From the NCBI GenBank assembly GCA_028599075.1, contig JAQRMW010000123.1:1-40407 (forward strand): 40,407 bases of DNA, in the 5' to 3' direction. The stretch comes from Urechidicola sp. (lineage in GTDB: Bacteria; Bacteroidota; Bacteroidia; Flavobacteriales; Flavobacteriaceae). Of this stretch, positions 24,635 through 32,495 are shown one piece after another (within the stretch, counting starts at the first letter, position 1; every line of letters begins with the position of its first letter). The notes below the pieces were generated by a model, which saw only the letters and a program-made list of their open reading frames with translations, ran no database searches and was not told where the DNA came from. Made by a program: the position numbers and the translations under genes.

Positions 24635-25147
24635 ATGAAACAATGGGCGATTTACATAAGAGTAAGTACAGACGAACAACACACCGAAAATCAAAAGCTA
24701 TTACTAACTCAATATGCAGATAGGTTGAATTACAGTTATACTGTAATTAATGAAGTACAATCTACACGAAAGACACGTCCTTTAAAACAACAGCTTCTAA
24801 ACGACCTACGAAAAAAGAAGTATAAAGGAGTGATTGTCTATAAATTCGACAGATGGGCAAGAAGTAGCAGAGAATTAATAGTTGAAATTGAAGAACTTCT
24901 AAGCAAAGGTGTTCAATTTGTTAGCTATTCAGAAAATATTGACTTCTCAACAGCAATTGGAAAACTACAATTTAATATTCTAAGTGCATTTGCTGAATTT
25001 GAAAGAGACTTAATCAGTCAACGAACTAAAGAGGGATTAAGGAGAACAAAAGCAGCGGGAACTGTATTGGGAAGAAGAAAAGGTTCTAAAGACAAGAAGA
25101 AACGAAAAACACTTGGGTATTATAATAATAAAAATGCTACGCACTAA
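24635..25147 (+). CDS. Small serine recombinase (resolvase/invertase family)
   Basis: 170 residues. AIYIRVSTDEQ carries the catalytic Ser11; further family motifs are KFDRWARSSRELI and FAEFERDLISQRTKEGL on the long dimer helix. The C-terminal part (GRRKGSKDKKKRKTLGYYNN) is short and basic, and ends without a full helix-turn-helix, as in several Bacteroidota members. Such enzymes resolve dimers or invert segments. It is unlikely to be the integrase of the element because integration at dnaN left a long gene-end duplication typical of tyrosine recombinases. The 265 bp upstream has two copies of AAGTGTAGT, conceivably part of its site. Confidence 0.85.
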   Translation: MKQWAIYIRVSTDEQHTENQKLLLTQYADRLNYSYTVINEVQSTRKTRPLKQQLLNDLRKKKYKGVIVYKFDRWARSSRELIVEIEELLSKGVQFVSYSENIDFSTAIGKLQFNILSAFAEFERDLISQRTKEGLRRTKAAGTVLGRRKGSKDKKKRKTLGYYNNKNATH

Positions 25148-25246
25148 CGGGATGTTAAAAAATGGAAGTACAACATGGCAATATCGTAATTACAAATAGC
25201 AAAGAACAATCGGTCGTTTATTTGTTTTTTAAATTGATTAATTAAA

Positions 25247-25801
25247 ATGAAGAAGATAATAAAACATAAATATTTTTCAAAATCAGAATTAGAAAAAATC
25301 TATAATGAATACCCTCAATCAACTAATGTAGAAATTAGAGATAAAGTATTATTGGGATTATATGTGTTTCAAGGGCTAAAGAGTTCAGAGATTAAAAATG
25401 TAATCGTTGAGGATATATTATTAGATAAATTTAGAATGGGTACTAATGGAGATAGAATGAGTAATGCAAGATTATTAGATTTAGATGTTCAACAATTAAC
25501 TCTGCTCATAAAGTACATTAAAATCCATAGAAATCAACTATTGAATGGAATTGAAACAGAAAATTTGATTGTAACTTCTAAAAATAAAAGCACTATTGAA
25601 GCAGTTATAAGGCGACTTTCTAAAAAATTAGTAAAAAAGGTTTATGGGTTTGAGAATTTCAATCAGGTTAGAAAGAATGTTATTCATAATTGGTCAGAAA
25701 AACATGACTTAAGAGTTGTACAATATCTAAGTGGACACAGATATATATCTTCTACTAAAATAGTATTGAAAAATTATGCAGAATTATATAGAAGAATTTA
25801 A
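25247..25801 (+). CDS. Tyrosine recombinase-like protein, catalytic-domain only and lacking active residues
   Basis: 184 residues that align by eye with the C-terminal half of the protein at 26636-27496 (FSKSELEKIYNEYPQ against FTKEELEKMYDDYPQ; LRVVQYLSGHRYIS against LRKAQYLSGHRYIS). It lacks the N-terminal core-binding domain, the first catalytic Arg (GLKSSE, Lys instead), the His of HxxR (NQVR) and the nucleophile Tyr (T-K-I-V). Only the second Arg and the GH pair remain, so it cannot cleave DNA. It may be a truncated duplicate or a structural partner. Its 3' end overlaps the next recombinase start by 26 bp. Confidence 0.65.
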   Translation: MKKIIKHKYFSKSELEKIYNEYPQSTNVEIRDKVLLGLYVFQGLKSSEIKNVIVEDILLDKFRMGTNGDRMSNARLLDLDVQQLTLLIKYIKIHRNQLLNGIETENLIVTSKNKSTIEAVIRRLSKKLVKKVYGFENFNQVRKNVIHNWSEKHDLRVVQYLSGHRYISSTKIVLKNYAELYRRI

Positions 25802-26661
25802 GAGTTATCTCAAAACATTAGGCTACTCTCATCACATCATCTATGAACTCCCAATAACAATTAAATATTTTTCAAGATTTCTAAAAGAAAAATCATTATC
25901 AAAAAATTAGTAAGAATGATATTGACAATTTTTATAGTCACATTAGCGAAGATGTAAGTATTCGTACAAATCAAAAAAGAGGAGCAATTCAAATTAACAA
26001 TTATATCTATGCTTTAAGACACTTCAATAAATTCTTACATAGAATTCATAATAAACAGCTTCAATTAAATCATATTGAATATTTAAAAGAAGATAGGAAT
26101 CTTAGAACTCCCCTACTCGTTTCGGAAGTCAAGCAACTATTTGAAGCAACAGATAATACAAAATTTGGCATGAGAGATAGAGCAATGTTGGTTTTATATT
26201 ATAGTTGTGGATTGAGAAGGAATGAGGGAATTAATGTACAAACTACAGATATTGATTTTAATAAAAGGATTCTATTTGTTAGAAAAGGGAAGTTTGGGAA
26301 ACAACGTTTTGTTCCATTTACTGAACAAAGCAAACAGTATTTAGAAGAGTATATTAATATTGGCAGAAAACGATTTATTAGAAAAGCTTCCAGAAAAAAA
26401 CGAAAAACATTATTTATTTCTTATAGAGGTAAAAGTTTAGATAGTCAAAGTTTATTACATCGGCTGAAATTTTTAGCAGAAAAAACTAATATTGAAAATA
26501 AGGTTGGATTACATATACTTAGACATTCGATAGCCACTCATCTACTTCAAAAAGGAATGAGTATTTATGATATTGCCACATTCTTGGGTCATAATTCAAT
26601 TGAAAGTACTCAAATCTACACACATATAAGCGAAGATGATTTTTTACAAAAAGAGATTTAA
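25776..26661 (+). pseudogene. Catalytic tyrosine recombinase interrupted by a +1 frameshift in an A6 run
   Basis: From ATG 25776 the frame encodes a core-binding domain start (MQNYIEEFKSYLKTLGYSHH) and stops at TAG 25908-25910 after 44 residues. Skipping one A in the six-A run at 25901-25906 continues directly in frame (ISKNDIDNFYSHISED) to 26661, giving 294 residues. The catalytic domain is complete: Arg in SCGLRRNE, Lys in GKFGKQR, H-I-L-R-H, LGH and the nucleophile in TQIYTH. It is therefore the likely integrase of the element. The break is either a real mutation, a transcript-slippage site or a sequencing error. A product starting at ATG 26170 (163 residues) would lack DNA-core binding. 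The end overlaps the next gene by 26 bp. Confidence 0.8.
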
Positions 26662-27496
26662 AGAAAAGCTTCAAAAGAAAGGTTATGCAATTAGTTCAAT
26701 TGAAAGCTATGTAAGAAGATTAGAGAAATATGAACAATGGTGCAGACTGAAGCAAATCAATAAAAATGAAAGTGAGAATAAGTTAGCTTTTAATTATTTA
26801 AAGCTTCTACAAAAGAAAACTACTAATCATAGAACTCTTAACAGAGAAATACAGCCACTCAAATTATATTATAAATTTTTTAGAAAGGACAATCCATTTC
26901 AATTTCTATATATCAAAAAAGAAGAACAAAAAATCAATACAAATTTCTTCACTAAAGAAGAATTAGAAAAAATGTATGATGACTACCCTCAAAATACTAT
27001 ACATGAAATCAGAGATAAAATTCTACTAGGCTTTTATGTGTTTCAAGGGATTAAAAGTAGTGAAGCAAAAACTATCAAGCTAATAGATATAGACTTAATT
27101 GGATATAAGATATTGCTAAAAGGAGATAAACGAACAAACACACGCAAAATAGGTTTAAACATTAAACAAATACTATTACTTTCAGAGTATATTAATATTC
27201 ACAGGAGAACTTTATTAAAAAGAAGAATGATTGATGATTTAATAGTTATTACTCACAGTAAATTTGCTCAACAAAATCTGCTACAAAGGACATCAGAAAA
27301 ATTAAAAAAATCCGTAAGTGGTTTTGAAACTTTACAACAATTAAGAGCATCAGTTATATCCAATTGGGTAAATGAATATGATTTGCGAAAAGCACAATAT
27401 TTAAGTGGTCATAGATATATTTCTACAACTGAAAAATTTATCATTAAAGATATTGAGGGATTACAAAAAATAGTTGATGAGTATTTTCCATTATAG
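26636..27496 (+). CDS. Tyrosine recombinase homologue with a substituted active site
   Basis: 286 residues: an N-terminal SAM-like core-binding domain (about 1-95, KRFKEKLQKKGYAISSIESY) and a C-terminal recombinase fold (about 100-286). Compared with the preceding enzyme, the first Arg is Lys140 (QGIKSSE), the His of HxxR is Gln234 (QQLR), and the nucleophile Tyr is Phe268 (TTEKF); Arg237 and His259 are kept. It should bind but not cut DNA. Placed right after the catalytic gene with a 26-bp overlap, it is probably a partner that shapes the synapse or directs excision, which is inference. Confidence 0.72.
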   Translation: MIFYKKRFKEKLQKKGYAISSIESYVRRLEKYEQWCRLKQINKNESENKLAFNYLKLLQKKTTNHRTLNREIQPLKLYYKFFRKDNPFQFLYIKKEEQKINTNFFTKEELEKMYDDYPQNTIHEIRDKILLGFYVFQGIKSSEAKTIKLIDIDLIGYKILLKGDKRTNTRKIGLNIKQILLLSEYINIHRRTLLKRRMIDDLIVITHSKFAQQNLLQRTSEKLKKSVSGFETLQQLRASVISNWVNEYDLRKAQYLSGHRYISTTEKFIIKDIEGLQKIVDEYFPL

Positions 27497-27630
27497 CTAT
27501 TCGAAATTTCTGATTTATTTGAATTTGCTATCACAAAAAAAGTGACAAAACTTTTTTTTACTTTAACACTCCAATTTTAATAAAAAAACTTACTTTCATA
27601 ATTCAAATAATAAATTGAACTTAATTAAAA

Positions 27631-28638
27631 ATGAGTGATACAAAAACAATATTCTATTCTTGGCAATCAGATTTACCAAGAGAGTCAAATCAAGTAGGAA
27701 TTAGACAATCTTTAAGAACCGCGGTAAACAAAATTGAGGATAATTTAGAAAATATTCAAATTGAATTAGATGAAGCAACAAGAAAGACAACTGGAAGTCC
27801 AAATATTCCAAGAACAATATTTGAGAAAATTTCAAAATCAGACGTATTTGTATCTGACATTACAACAATAAATAATGACTCAAATTCCAAAAGAAAAGTT
27901 GGAAACCCAAATGTACTTGTTGAACTTGGTTATGCAATAGCAACTGTAGGATGGGAAAGAATTATTATGGTATTTAATACGAATTTTGGAAGTTTCCCCA
28001 AAGATTTACCATTTGATATAGACCGGCATAGAGCAATTCCTTTTTGCATAAAAGATAAAATTGACAAAAATGGAAAATCGCAATTAACTTCAGTTCTAAA
28101 AACTGCAATTCAAGCTATAATAGAAGTATCTCCATTAAGACCTTCAGAGTTAAAAACTTTAACTCCTAAGGAACAAAAAAGAGAATTAGACATAATTAAT
28201 CTTAAATGGATTATGGCTTCAATTAATATTCAGATATTTGATTCTTTTATTGAAAACATGCCTAGTAATATCATTAAAAATATTTTATATTTTAAAGAAT
28301 GGTTTACTTCGATTATCCTTAGTAATTCTTTTCACATTTATGATGAAAAGTTGCTAAATTTATTAGAGATTTTTGAATCAAATTGGGATAAATCTTTATC
28401 GTATTATCAACATTATAATTCTGACGGATACCAAACTTATAAATTTCACATTCCATTTGACGTATTTCCTAATGCTAAAGCGGAAGATGACTTTAAAAAA
28501 TTATCAAAAATCACAATTGATTTAAAAAGCAATTTCAAAGATTTACTGAATTATATAAGAATGGAGTATTTGGAAATTGACCTAGAAGAAACAAGTAAAT
28601 CAGCAATAAATCAATACGAAGAAGACAACAAATCTTAA
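27631..28638 (+). CDS. TIR/nucleoside-deoxyribosyltransferase-fold protein, candidate defence effector
   Basis: 335 residues. The first ~150 residues form a Rossmann-like domain starting TIFYSWQSDLPRESN (6-20), with SPNIPRTIFEKISKSDVFVSDIT (56-78) and NPNVLVELGYAIATVGWERI (92-111). Glu98 in VELGYA is in the position of the catalytic Glu of TIR and deoxyribosyltransferase folds that cleave NAD+ or nucleosides. Such FYSWQSD proteins are often found in defence islands. The C-terminal ~150 residues are helical with no family I recognise. It has its own upstream region and lies at the right border of the element, 218 bp before the att repeat. Confidence 0.7.
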   Translation: MSDTKTIFYSWQSDLPRESNQVGIRQSLRTAVNKIEDNLENIQIELDEATRKTTGSPNIPRTIFEKISKSDVFVSDITTINNDSNSKRKVGNPNVLVELGYAIATVGWERIIMVFNTNFGSFPKDLPFDIDRHRAIPFCIKDKIDKNGKSQLTSVLKTAIQAIIEVSPLRPSELKTLTPKEQKRELDIINLKWIMASINIQIFDSFIENMPSNIIKNILYFKEWFTSIILSNSFHIYDEKLLNLLEIFESNWDKSLSYYQHYNSDGYQTYKFHIPFDVFPNAKAEDDFKKLSKITIDLKSNFKDLLNYIRMEYLEIDLEETSKSAINQYEEDNKS

Positions 28639-28856
28639 TGAATTACTAAATAAACCTAATCACTCACTCCAATTACTTTGAATGTTTATAAAATAGTTTA
28701 ATCATAGAAAAACTTATATTTCAAATTATACCTTTCATTATTCAAAATCGTTCTACTCAAATTGGAAATGCTCCTCTATATTAAATATTCCTTAAGTAGT
28801 AAGACTATAACTAACAACTTAGCAATCATTTAGACATCAAGGGGAATACATTACAC

Positions 28857-29039
28857 GACGATATGCAAATAGGATTTAACTCTCGTTTTTTAACTGAGAT
28901 GTTGAGTAACTTAGAGTCTGCCGAAGTCGTTATTGAAATGTCTTTACCAAATAGAGCAGGTATCTTAACTCCAGTAGATGGTACAGATGAAGGTGAGCAA
29001 ATTACTATGCTAGTAATGCCTGTGATGTTGAATAACTAA
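28857..29039 (+). pseudogene. Right attachment repeat: displaced dnaN 3' end
   Basis: Encodes the last 60 residues of the clamp (from Asp313) in frame to TAA, with no promoter or start of its own. It is 182/183 identical to the end of the intact dnaN. The native downstream sequence and terminator follow it, so this is most likely the original chromosomal 3' end pushed 13.2 kb away by integration. Confidence 0.92.
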
Positions 29040-29073
29040 TTAGACGTTAGACCATAGATATTAGACAATAAGT

Positions 29074-29107
29074 AAAACCACAACTTTAAAAGTTGTGGTT
29101 TTTTAGT
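29074..29107 (+). terminator. Original dnaN terminator
   Basis: A 10-bp stem, AACCACAACT with AGTTGTGGTT, closes a 5-base loop and is followed by T-runs. It lies 35 bp after the displaced dnaN end and just before the convergent GPx-like gene, whose 3' end it also serves. Confidence 0.85.
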
Positions 29108-29110
29108 TTC

Positions 29111-29698
29111 TTATTCCTCAATCCAAGAAATAACAGTTTTATCATCGGGCATCGTTCTAGGTTTAATCACATTAACTACCTCTCCTTTTTCGTCAATTAA
29201 GTATTTTTGAAAATTCCATTTTACCTTAGAGTCTTTAAAACCATTCCTGTCTTTTTGAGTTAAGAATTGATACACTTCATCCATATCTTTTCCCTTAACA
29301 GATATTTTACTCATCATAGGGAAAGTGACTCCGTACTCTTGTGTACAAAAAGTTGCAATCTCTTTATCAGAACCAGGTTCTTGTCTTAAAAAATTATTTG
29401 CAGGAAAGCCTACAATCATAAAATCATCATCTTTATATTTGGTATATAATGCTTGTAAATTTTCATATTGATACGTATTACCACATTTAGAAGCCGTATT
29501 TACAATCATTATTTTTTTGCCTTTTAATGAAGCAAAGTCAAATTCATTACCCTTCAAATCTTTTACTTTAAATTGGTAAATGGTTTCTTTTACTATAGGT
29601 TCTTGCACGTGAACTATCGCTATTTCTTTATTCTCTTTTTTTGATGTACAGCTCAAAAAACTGATTATCATTAAAACGAATAGGCTTATTTTTTTCAT
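29111..29698 (-). CDS. Glutathione peroxidase-like lipoprotein
   Basis: 195 residues from ATG 29698. An ATG at 29707 would add three residues before the signal. The N-terminus MKKISLFVLMIISFLSC is a lipoprotein signal (lipid-modified Cys17). The GPx fold follows: NTASKCGNTYQYENL with the peroxidatic Cys72, FPANNFLRQEPG, and WNFQKYLID containing the catalytic W-N-F. In bacteria such thiol peroxidases usually take electrons from thioredoxin rather than glutathione. The Cys form and export signal suggest peroxide detoxification at the cell envelope. It is convergent with the displaced dnaN end. Confidence 0.88.
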   Translation of the reverse strand: MKKISLFVLMIISFLSCTSKKENKEIAIVHVQEPIVKETIYQFKVKDLKGNEFDFASLKGKKIMIVNTASKCGNTYQYENLQALYTKYKDDDFMIVGFPANNFLRQEPGSDKEIATFCTQEYGVTFPMMSKISVKGKDMDEVYQFLTQKDRNGFKDSKVKWNFQKYLIDEKGEVVNVIKPRTMPDDKTVISWIEE

Positions 29699-29810
29699 TA
29701 TCGTCATTTTGTTATTTCTTACAAAACTACAAAAAGAAGCCTGCAGATTGTAAATAATATTTCAATAAATAATAAAATTAGGATCCGCAATTATTACTTA
29801 TCTTCGCCTT

Positions 29811-30560
29811 ATGATTCGAGTTTCTATACTTGGTAGCGGAAATGTAGCAACACATTTAATCAATGCTTTTTTAAAAGCTGATGCTGTAGAACTTGTACAA
29901 GTTTACAGTAGAACAATTGGTGCTATTGAGCATCTTAAAAATGATGTTCAAATTACAGATACAACTCAAAATCTAATTCCTGTTGATGTTACAATCATTG
30001 CAATTTCTGATGATACCATTGCAGAATTTTCAAACCAACTAAACATTAAAGGCGTTGTAGCTCATACTTCTGGAAGCGTTTCTATAACTGATTTAAACGA
30101 TTCATTATCAAAAGGGGTTTTCTATCCACTCCAAACCTTTAGTAAAGATAAAGGTGTAGACTTTAGTGAGATTCCTATTTGCTTAGAGGCAGAGAATAAT
30201 GAAACACTTAATATCTTAAAAAAAATAGCTTCAGCAATTTCAGATAAAGTGTATGAGGTAAATTCTATCCAAAGAGAAAAATTACATCTAGCAGCTGTTT
30301 TTGTAAATAATTTTACCAATCATTTATATCAAATAGGGAATTCTATTTGTGATGAGCATAAAATTCCTTTTGAAATTCTACATCCATTGATAAAAGAAAC
30401 TGCTTGTAAAATTAAGGAGATATCACCAAAAGATGCTCAAACTGGGCCTGCAAAGAGAAAGGATTTTAAGACTATTGATAAACATTTGAATCAATTATCA
30501 GAACAAGAAAAAAAAATATATACCATATTAACAAATTCTATTTCTAAAACATATCAATAA
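29811..30560 (+). CDS. Rossmann-like / DUF2520 protein
   Basis: 249 residues. The N-terminal half is a nucleotide-binding Rossmann fold (VSILGSGNVATHLINAF near residue 3-19, G-x-G-x-x-A), and the C-terminal half is the helical DUF2520 domain (REKLHLAAVFVNNFTNHLYQ, and TGPAKRKD near the end). The arrangement resembles NADP-dependent dehydrogenases of the ketopantoate or pyrroline reductase type, but the substrate is unknown. kdsC starts 2 bp after its stop, a conserved pair in flavobacteria, so they are cotranscribed. Confidence 0.85.
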   Translation: MIRVSILGSGNVATHLINAFLKADAVELVQVYSRTIGAIEHLKNDVQITDTTQNLIPVDVTIIAISDDTIAEFSNQLNIKGVVAHTSGSVSITDLNDSLSKGVFYPLQTFSKDKGVDFSEIPICLEAENNETLNILKKIASAISDKVYEVNSIQREKLHLAAVFVNNFTNHLYQIGNSICDEHKIPFEILHPLIKETACKIKEISPKDAQTGPAKRKDFKTIDKHLNQLSEQEKKIYTILTNSISKTYQ

Positions 30561-30562
30561 CC

Positions 30563-31090
30563 ATGGAAAAAAGTTATAAAGAAATTATGCCACAAATTAC
30601 CACCTTCATTTTTGATGTTGATGGCGTTTTAACTGACGGGACAATTCAAGTTTTAGAAAATGGTGATATGATTCGGAATATGAATATTAAAGACGGGTAT
30701 GCCCTTAAAACTGCTGTGGATGCTGGATACAAGGTTTGCATAATTTCTGGAGGATCTAGTGAAGGAGTCAGAATTCGTTTAAAAAGATTAGGACTTAGTG
30801 ATGTGTATCTAGGTGCTCATAACAAGATATATCAATTTGAAGAAATCATCAACAAATACAATTTAAAAACTGATGAAATCTTATATATGGGTGATGATAT
30901 CCCCGATTACCCAGTAATGAAATTAGTTGGATTAGCATGCTCTCCTAAAGATGCTGCTTCAGAAATTCAATCAATATCACATTATATCTCACAAAAAAAA
31001 GGGGGCAAAGGGTGTGTACGTGATGTGATTGAACAAGTACTTAAAGTTCAAGGTAATTGGGGTGGCGAATTTAATGCCAAGTACGATTAG
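30563..31090 (+). CDS. kdsC: 3-deoxy-D-manno-octulosonate 8-phosphate phosphatase, KdsC type
   Basis: 175 residues, the length of KdsC, of the HAD C0 family without a large cap. It carries FDVDGVLTDGTI (catalytic Asp pair near residues 14-16), then IISGGSSEGV, KRLGLSDVYLG and MGDDIPDYPVM with the metal-binding Asp residues. KdsC removes phosphate from KDO-8-P in the pathway to the inner core of lipopolysaccharide. The start ATG is 2 bp downstream of the DUF2520 gene. The last residues (NWGGEFNAKYD) are a flexible tail that completes the active site in tetramers. Confidence 0.88.
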   Translation: MEKSYKEIMPQITTFIFDVDGVLTDGTIQVLENGDMIRNMNIKDGYALKTAVDAGYKVCIISGGSSEGVRIRLKRLGLSDVYLGAHNKIYQFEEIINKYNLKTDEILYMGDDIPDYPVMKLVGLACSPKDAASEIQSISHYISQKKGGKGCVRDVIEQVLKVQGNWGGEFNAKYD

Positions 31091-31273
31091 TTTTACACTA
31101 ACTATTCCAATTAATAACTGCCTTTTTATACTATAATTTTCGTTTTATTAATCGTGGTTACACTCCTATTATACTCAAACAAACTTTATTTAATGTTGGG
31201 CATCGTATTTTAAATAAACTTAGCGTCAAATTGAGTTATAGTTTGGTATCTTTACCGTCAATCAAAATAACAT

Positions 31274-32356
31274 ATGCCCTCAAATATTTATAGCGTCATT
31301 ACAGGCACGGGGAGTTACATCCCAAAAAAAGTAGTAAAAAATACTGATTTCTTACAGCATGAGTTTTACGAAAATAACGGAACTCCTATCCAAAAAAATA
31401 ATCAAGAAGTAATTGACAAATTCGAGGAGATAACTACTATCACTGAACGGAGACATGCTTTGGATGAATATACAACTTCTGATATCGCTTTTTTTGCAGC
31501 TGAAAAAGCCATTGAAAATGCAGGTATTGATAAAGAAGATTTGGACCACATCATTGTAGCTCATAATTTTGGTGATACTACTCCTACTAATAAGGAGGTA
31601 AATATTGTTCCTAGCATTGCAGCAAAAGTGAAGTTTCATCTAAAAATAAAAAACCCAAATTGTGTAGCTTATGATTTATTATTTGGTTGCCCTGGTTGGA
31701 TTCAAGGAATGATACAGGCAGATTATTATATCAAATCTGGTGATGCCAAAAAAGTGCTGATTATTGGAGCAGAGGTTTTATCACGAATTTCTGATCCACA
31801 TGATAGAGATAGCATGATTTATGCTGATGGTGCCGGCGCAACTATTTTAGAAGCTAAAGAAAGTGAAACACCAATCGGAATCATTGGGCATAAAACAAGA
31901 ACAGATTCTTATTATCATTCTAAAATGTTGGCCATGGGTGCGTCATATAAAGATGATGAATCTACTAAAAATGAAATTTTCATGAAAATGAATGGCCGTA
32001 GGCTGTATCAATATGCTTTAGAAACAGTTCCTCAAACTGTAAAAGAGTCTTTAGATACTTGTGGTATTCATCCAAGTGAGGTAAAAAAACTACTGATACA
32101 TCAAGCTAACGGAAAAATGGATGATGCCATTTTAGAACGTCTTTTTAAATTATATGAAATTGATGAAGTGCCAGAAAATTTTATGCCAATGACTATTGCT
32201 AAACTGGGGAATTCTTCTGTTGCAACAATTCCGACATTATTAGATTTAATTGAAAGAGGTAAACTTCCACCTCATAAAATTAATAAAGAAGATACTATTG
32301 TCTTTGCCTCTGTAGGTGCCGGAATGCATATAAATACAATTGTTTACAAAGTTTAA
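31274..32356 (+). CDS. 3-oxoacyl-ACP synthase III family protein
   Basis: 360 residues, about 30 longer than housekeeping FabH. The thiolase-fold catalytic triad is visible: Cys139 in LLFGCPGWIQ, His in LLIHQANGKMDD (about 276) and Asn in KLGNSSVATI (about 312). Such enzymes begin or extend fatty acyl or polyketide chains by condensing acyl-CoA with malonyl-ACP. It stands alone with no acpP, plsX or fabD neighbour, so it is probably not the primary FabH but a paralogue of unknown substrate. A GxGxx segment near the C-terminus (GAGMHINTIVY) also fits. Confidence 0.82.
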   Translation: MPSNIYSVITGTGSYIPKKVVKNTDFLQHEFYENNGTPIQKNNQEVIDKFEEITTITERRHALDEYTTSDIAFFAAEKAIENAGIDKEDLDHIIVAHNFGDTTPTNKEVNIVPSIAAKVKFHLKIKNPNCVAYDLLFGCPGWIQGMIQADYYIKSGDAKKVLIIGAEVLSRISDPHDRDSMIYADGAGATILEAKESETPIGIIGHKTRTDSYYHSKMLAMGASYKDDESTKNEIFMKMNGRRLYQYALETVPQTVKESLDTCGIHPSEVKKLLIHQANGKMDDAILERLFKLYEIDEVPENFMPMTIAKLGNSSVATIPTLLDLIERGKLPPHKINKEDTIVFASVGAGMHINTIVYKV

Positions 32357-32495
32357 ACATAGCATAAAACTTAAGAGAGTTGTCTTTAGTGAATATTCAT
32401 ATCCAAATTAATTGTTAAAGTAAGTGACCAAATTATCTTATGTCTGTAATATCAAGTATATTTACCGACAAATTCGAAAATTTTAATCTTATATA

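Larger units (their letters stand above)
15645..29039. mobile_element. dnaN-integrated genetic element, 13.2 kb, with defence-like cargo
   Basis: Bounded by 183-bp direct repeats of the dnaN 3' end. Unique content is 15828-28856 (13,029 bp). It is visibly more AT-rich than the flanks. Gene order: nuclease-ATPase (minus), small genes, regulator-like gene, primase-like, DUF3987 ATPase, two small membrane proteins, serine recombinase, three overlapping tyrosine recombinase genes, TIR-fold gene. No relaxase, type IV secretion, capsid, portal or terminase gene is visible, so it is more like a satellite or integrated plasmid than a conjugative element or complete phage. The frameshift in the only recombinase with a full active site may have fixed it in place. 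Confidence 0.88.

Noticed and set aside
25162-25245. 27-codon frame directly before the first recombinase gene
   Set aside because: It ends 1 bp before the next ATG, but is too short and has no recognisable feature.
25247-27496. Classification of the recombinase set as a RIT (recombinase-in-trio) element
   Set aside because: RIT recombinases are generally thought to be active and of similar length. Here two lack active residues and one is half length, and the set is part of a larger island rather than a transposon by itself.
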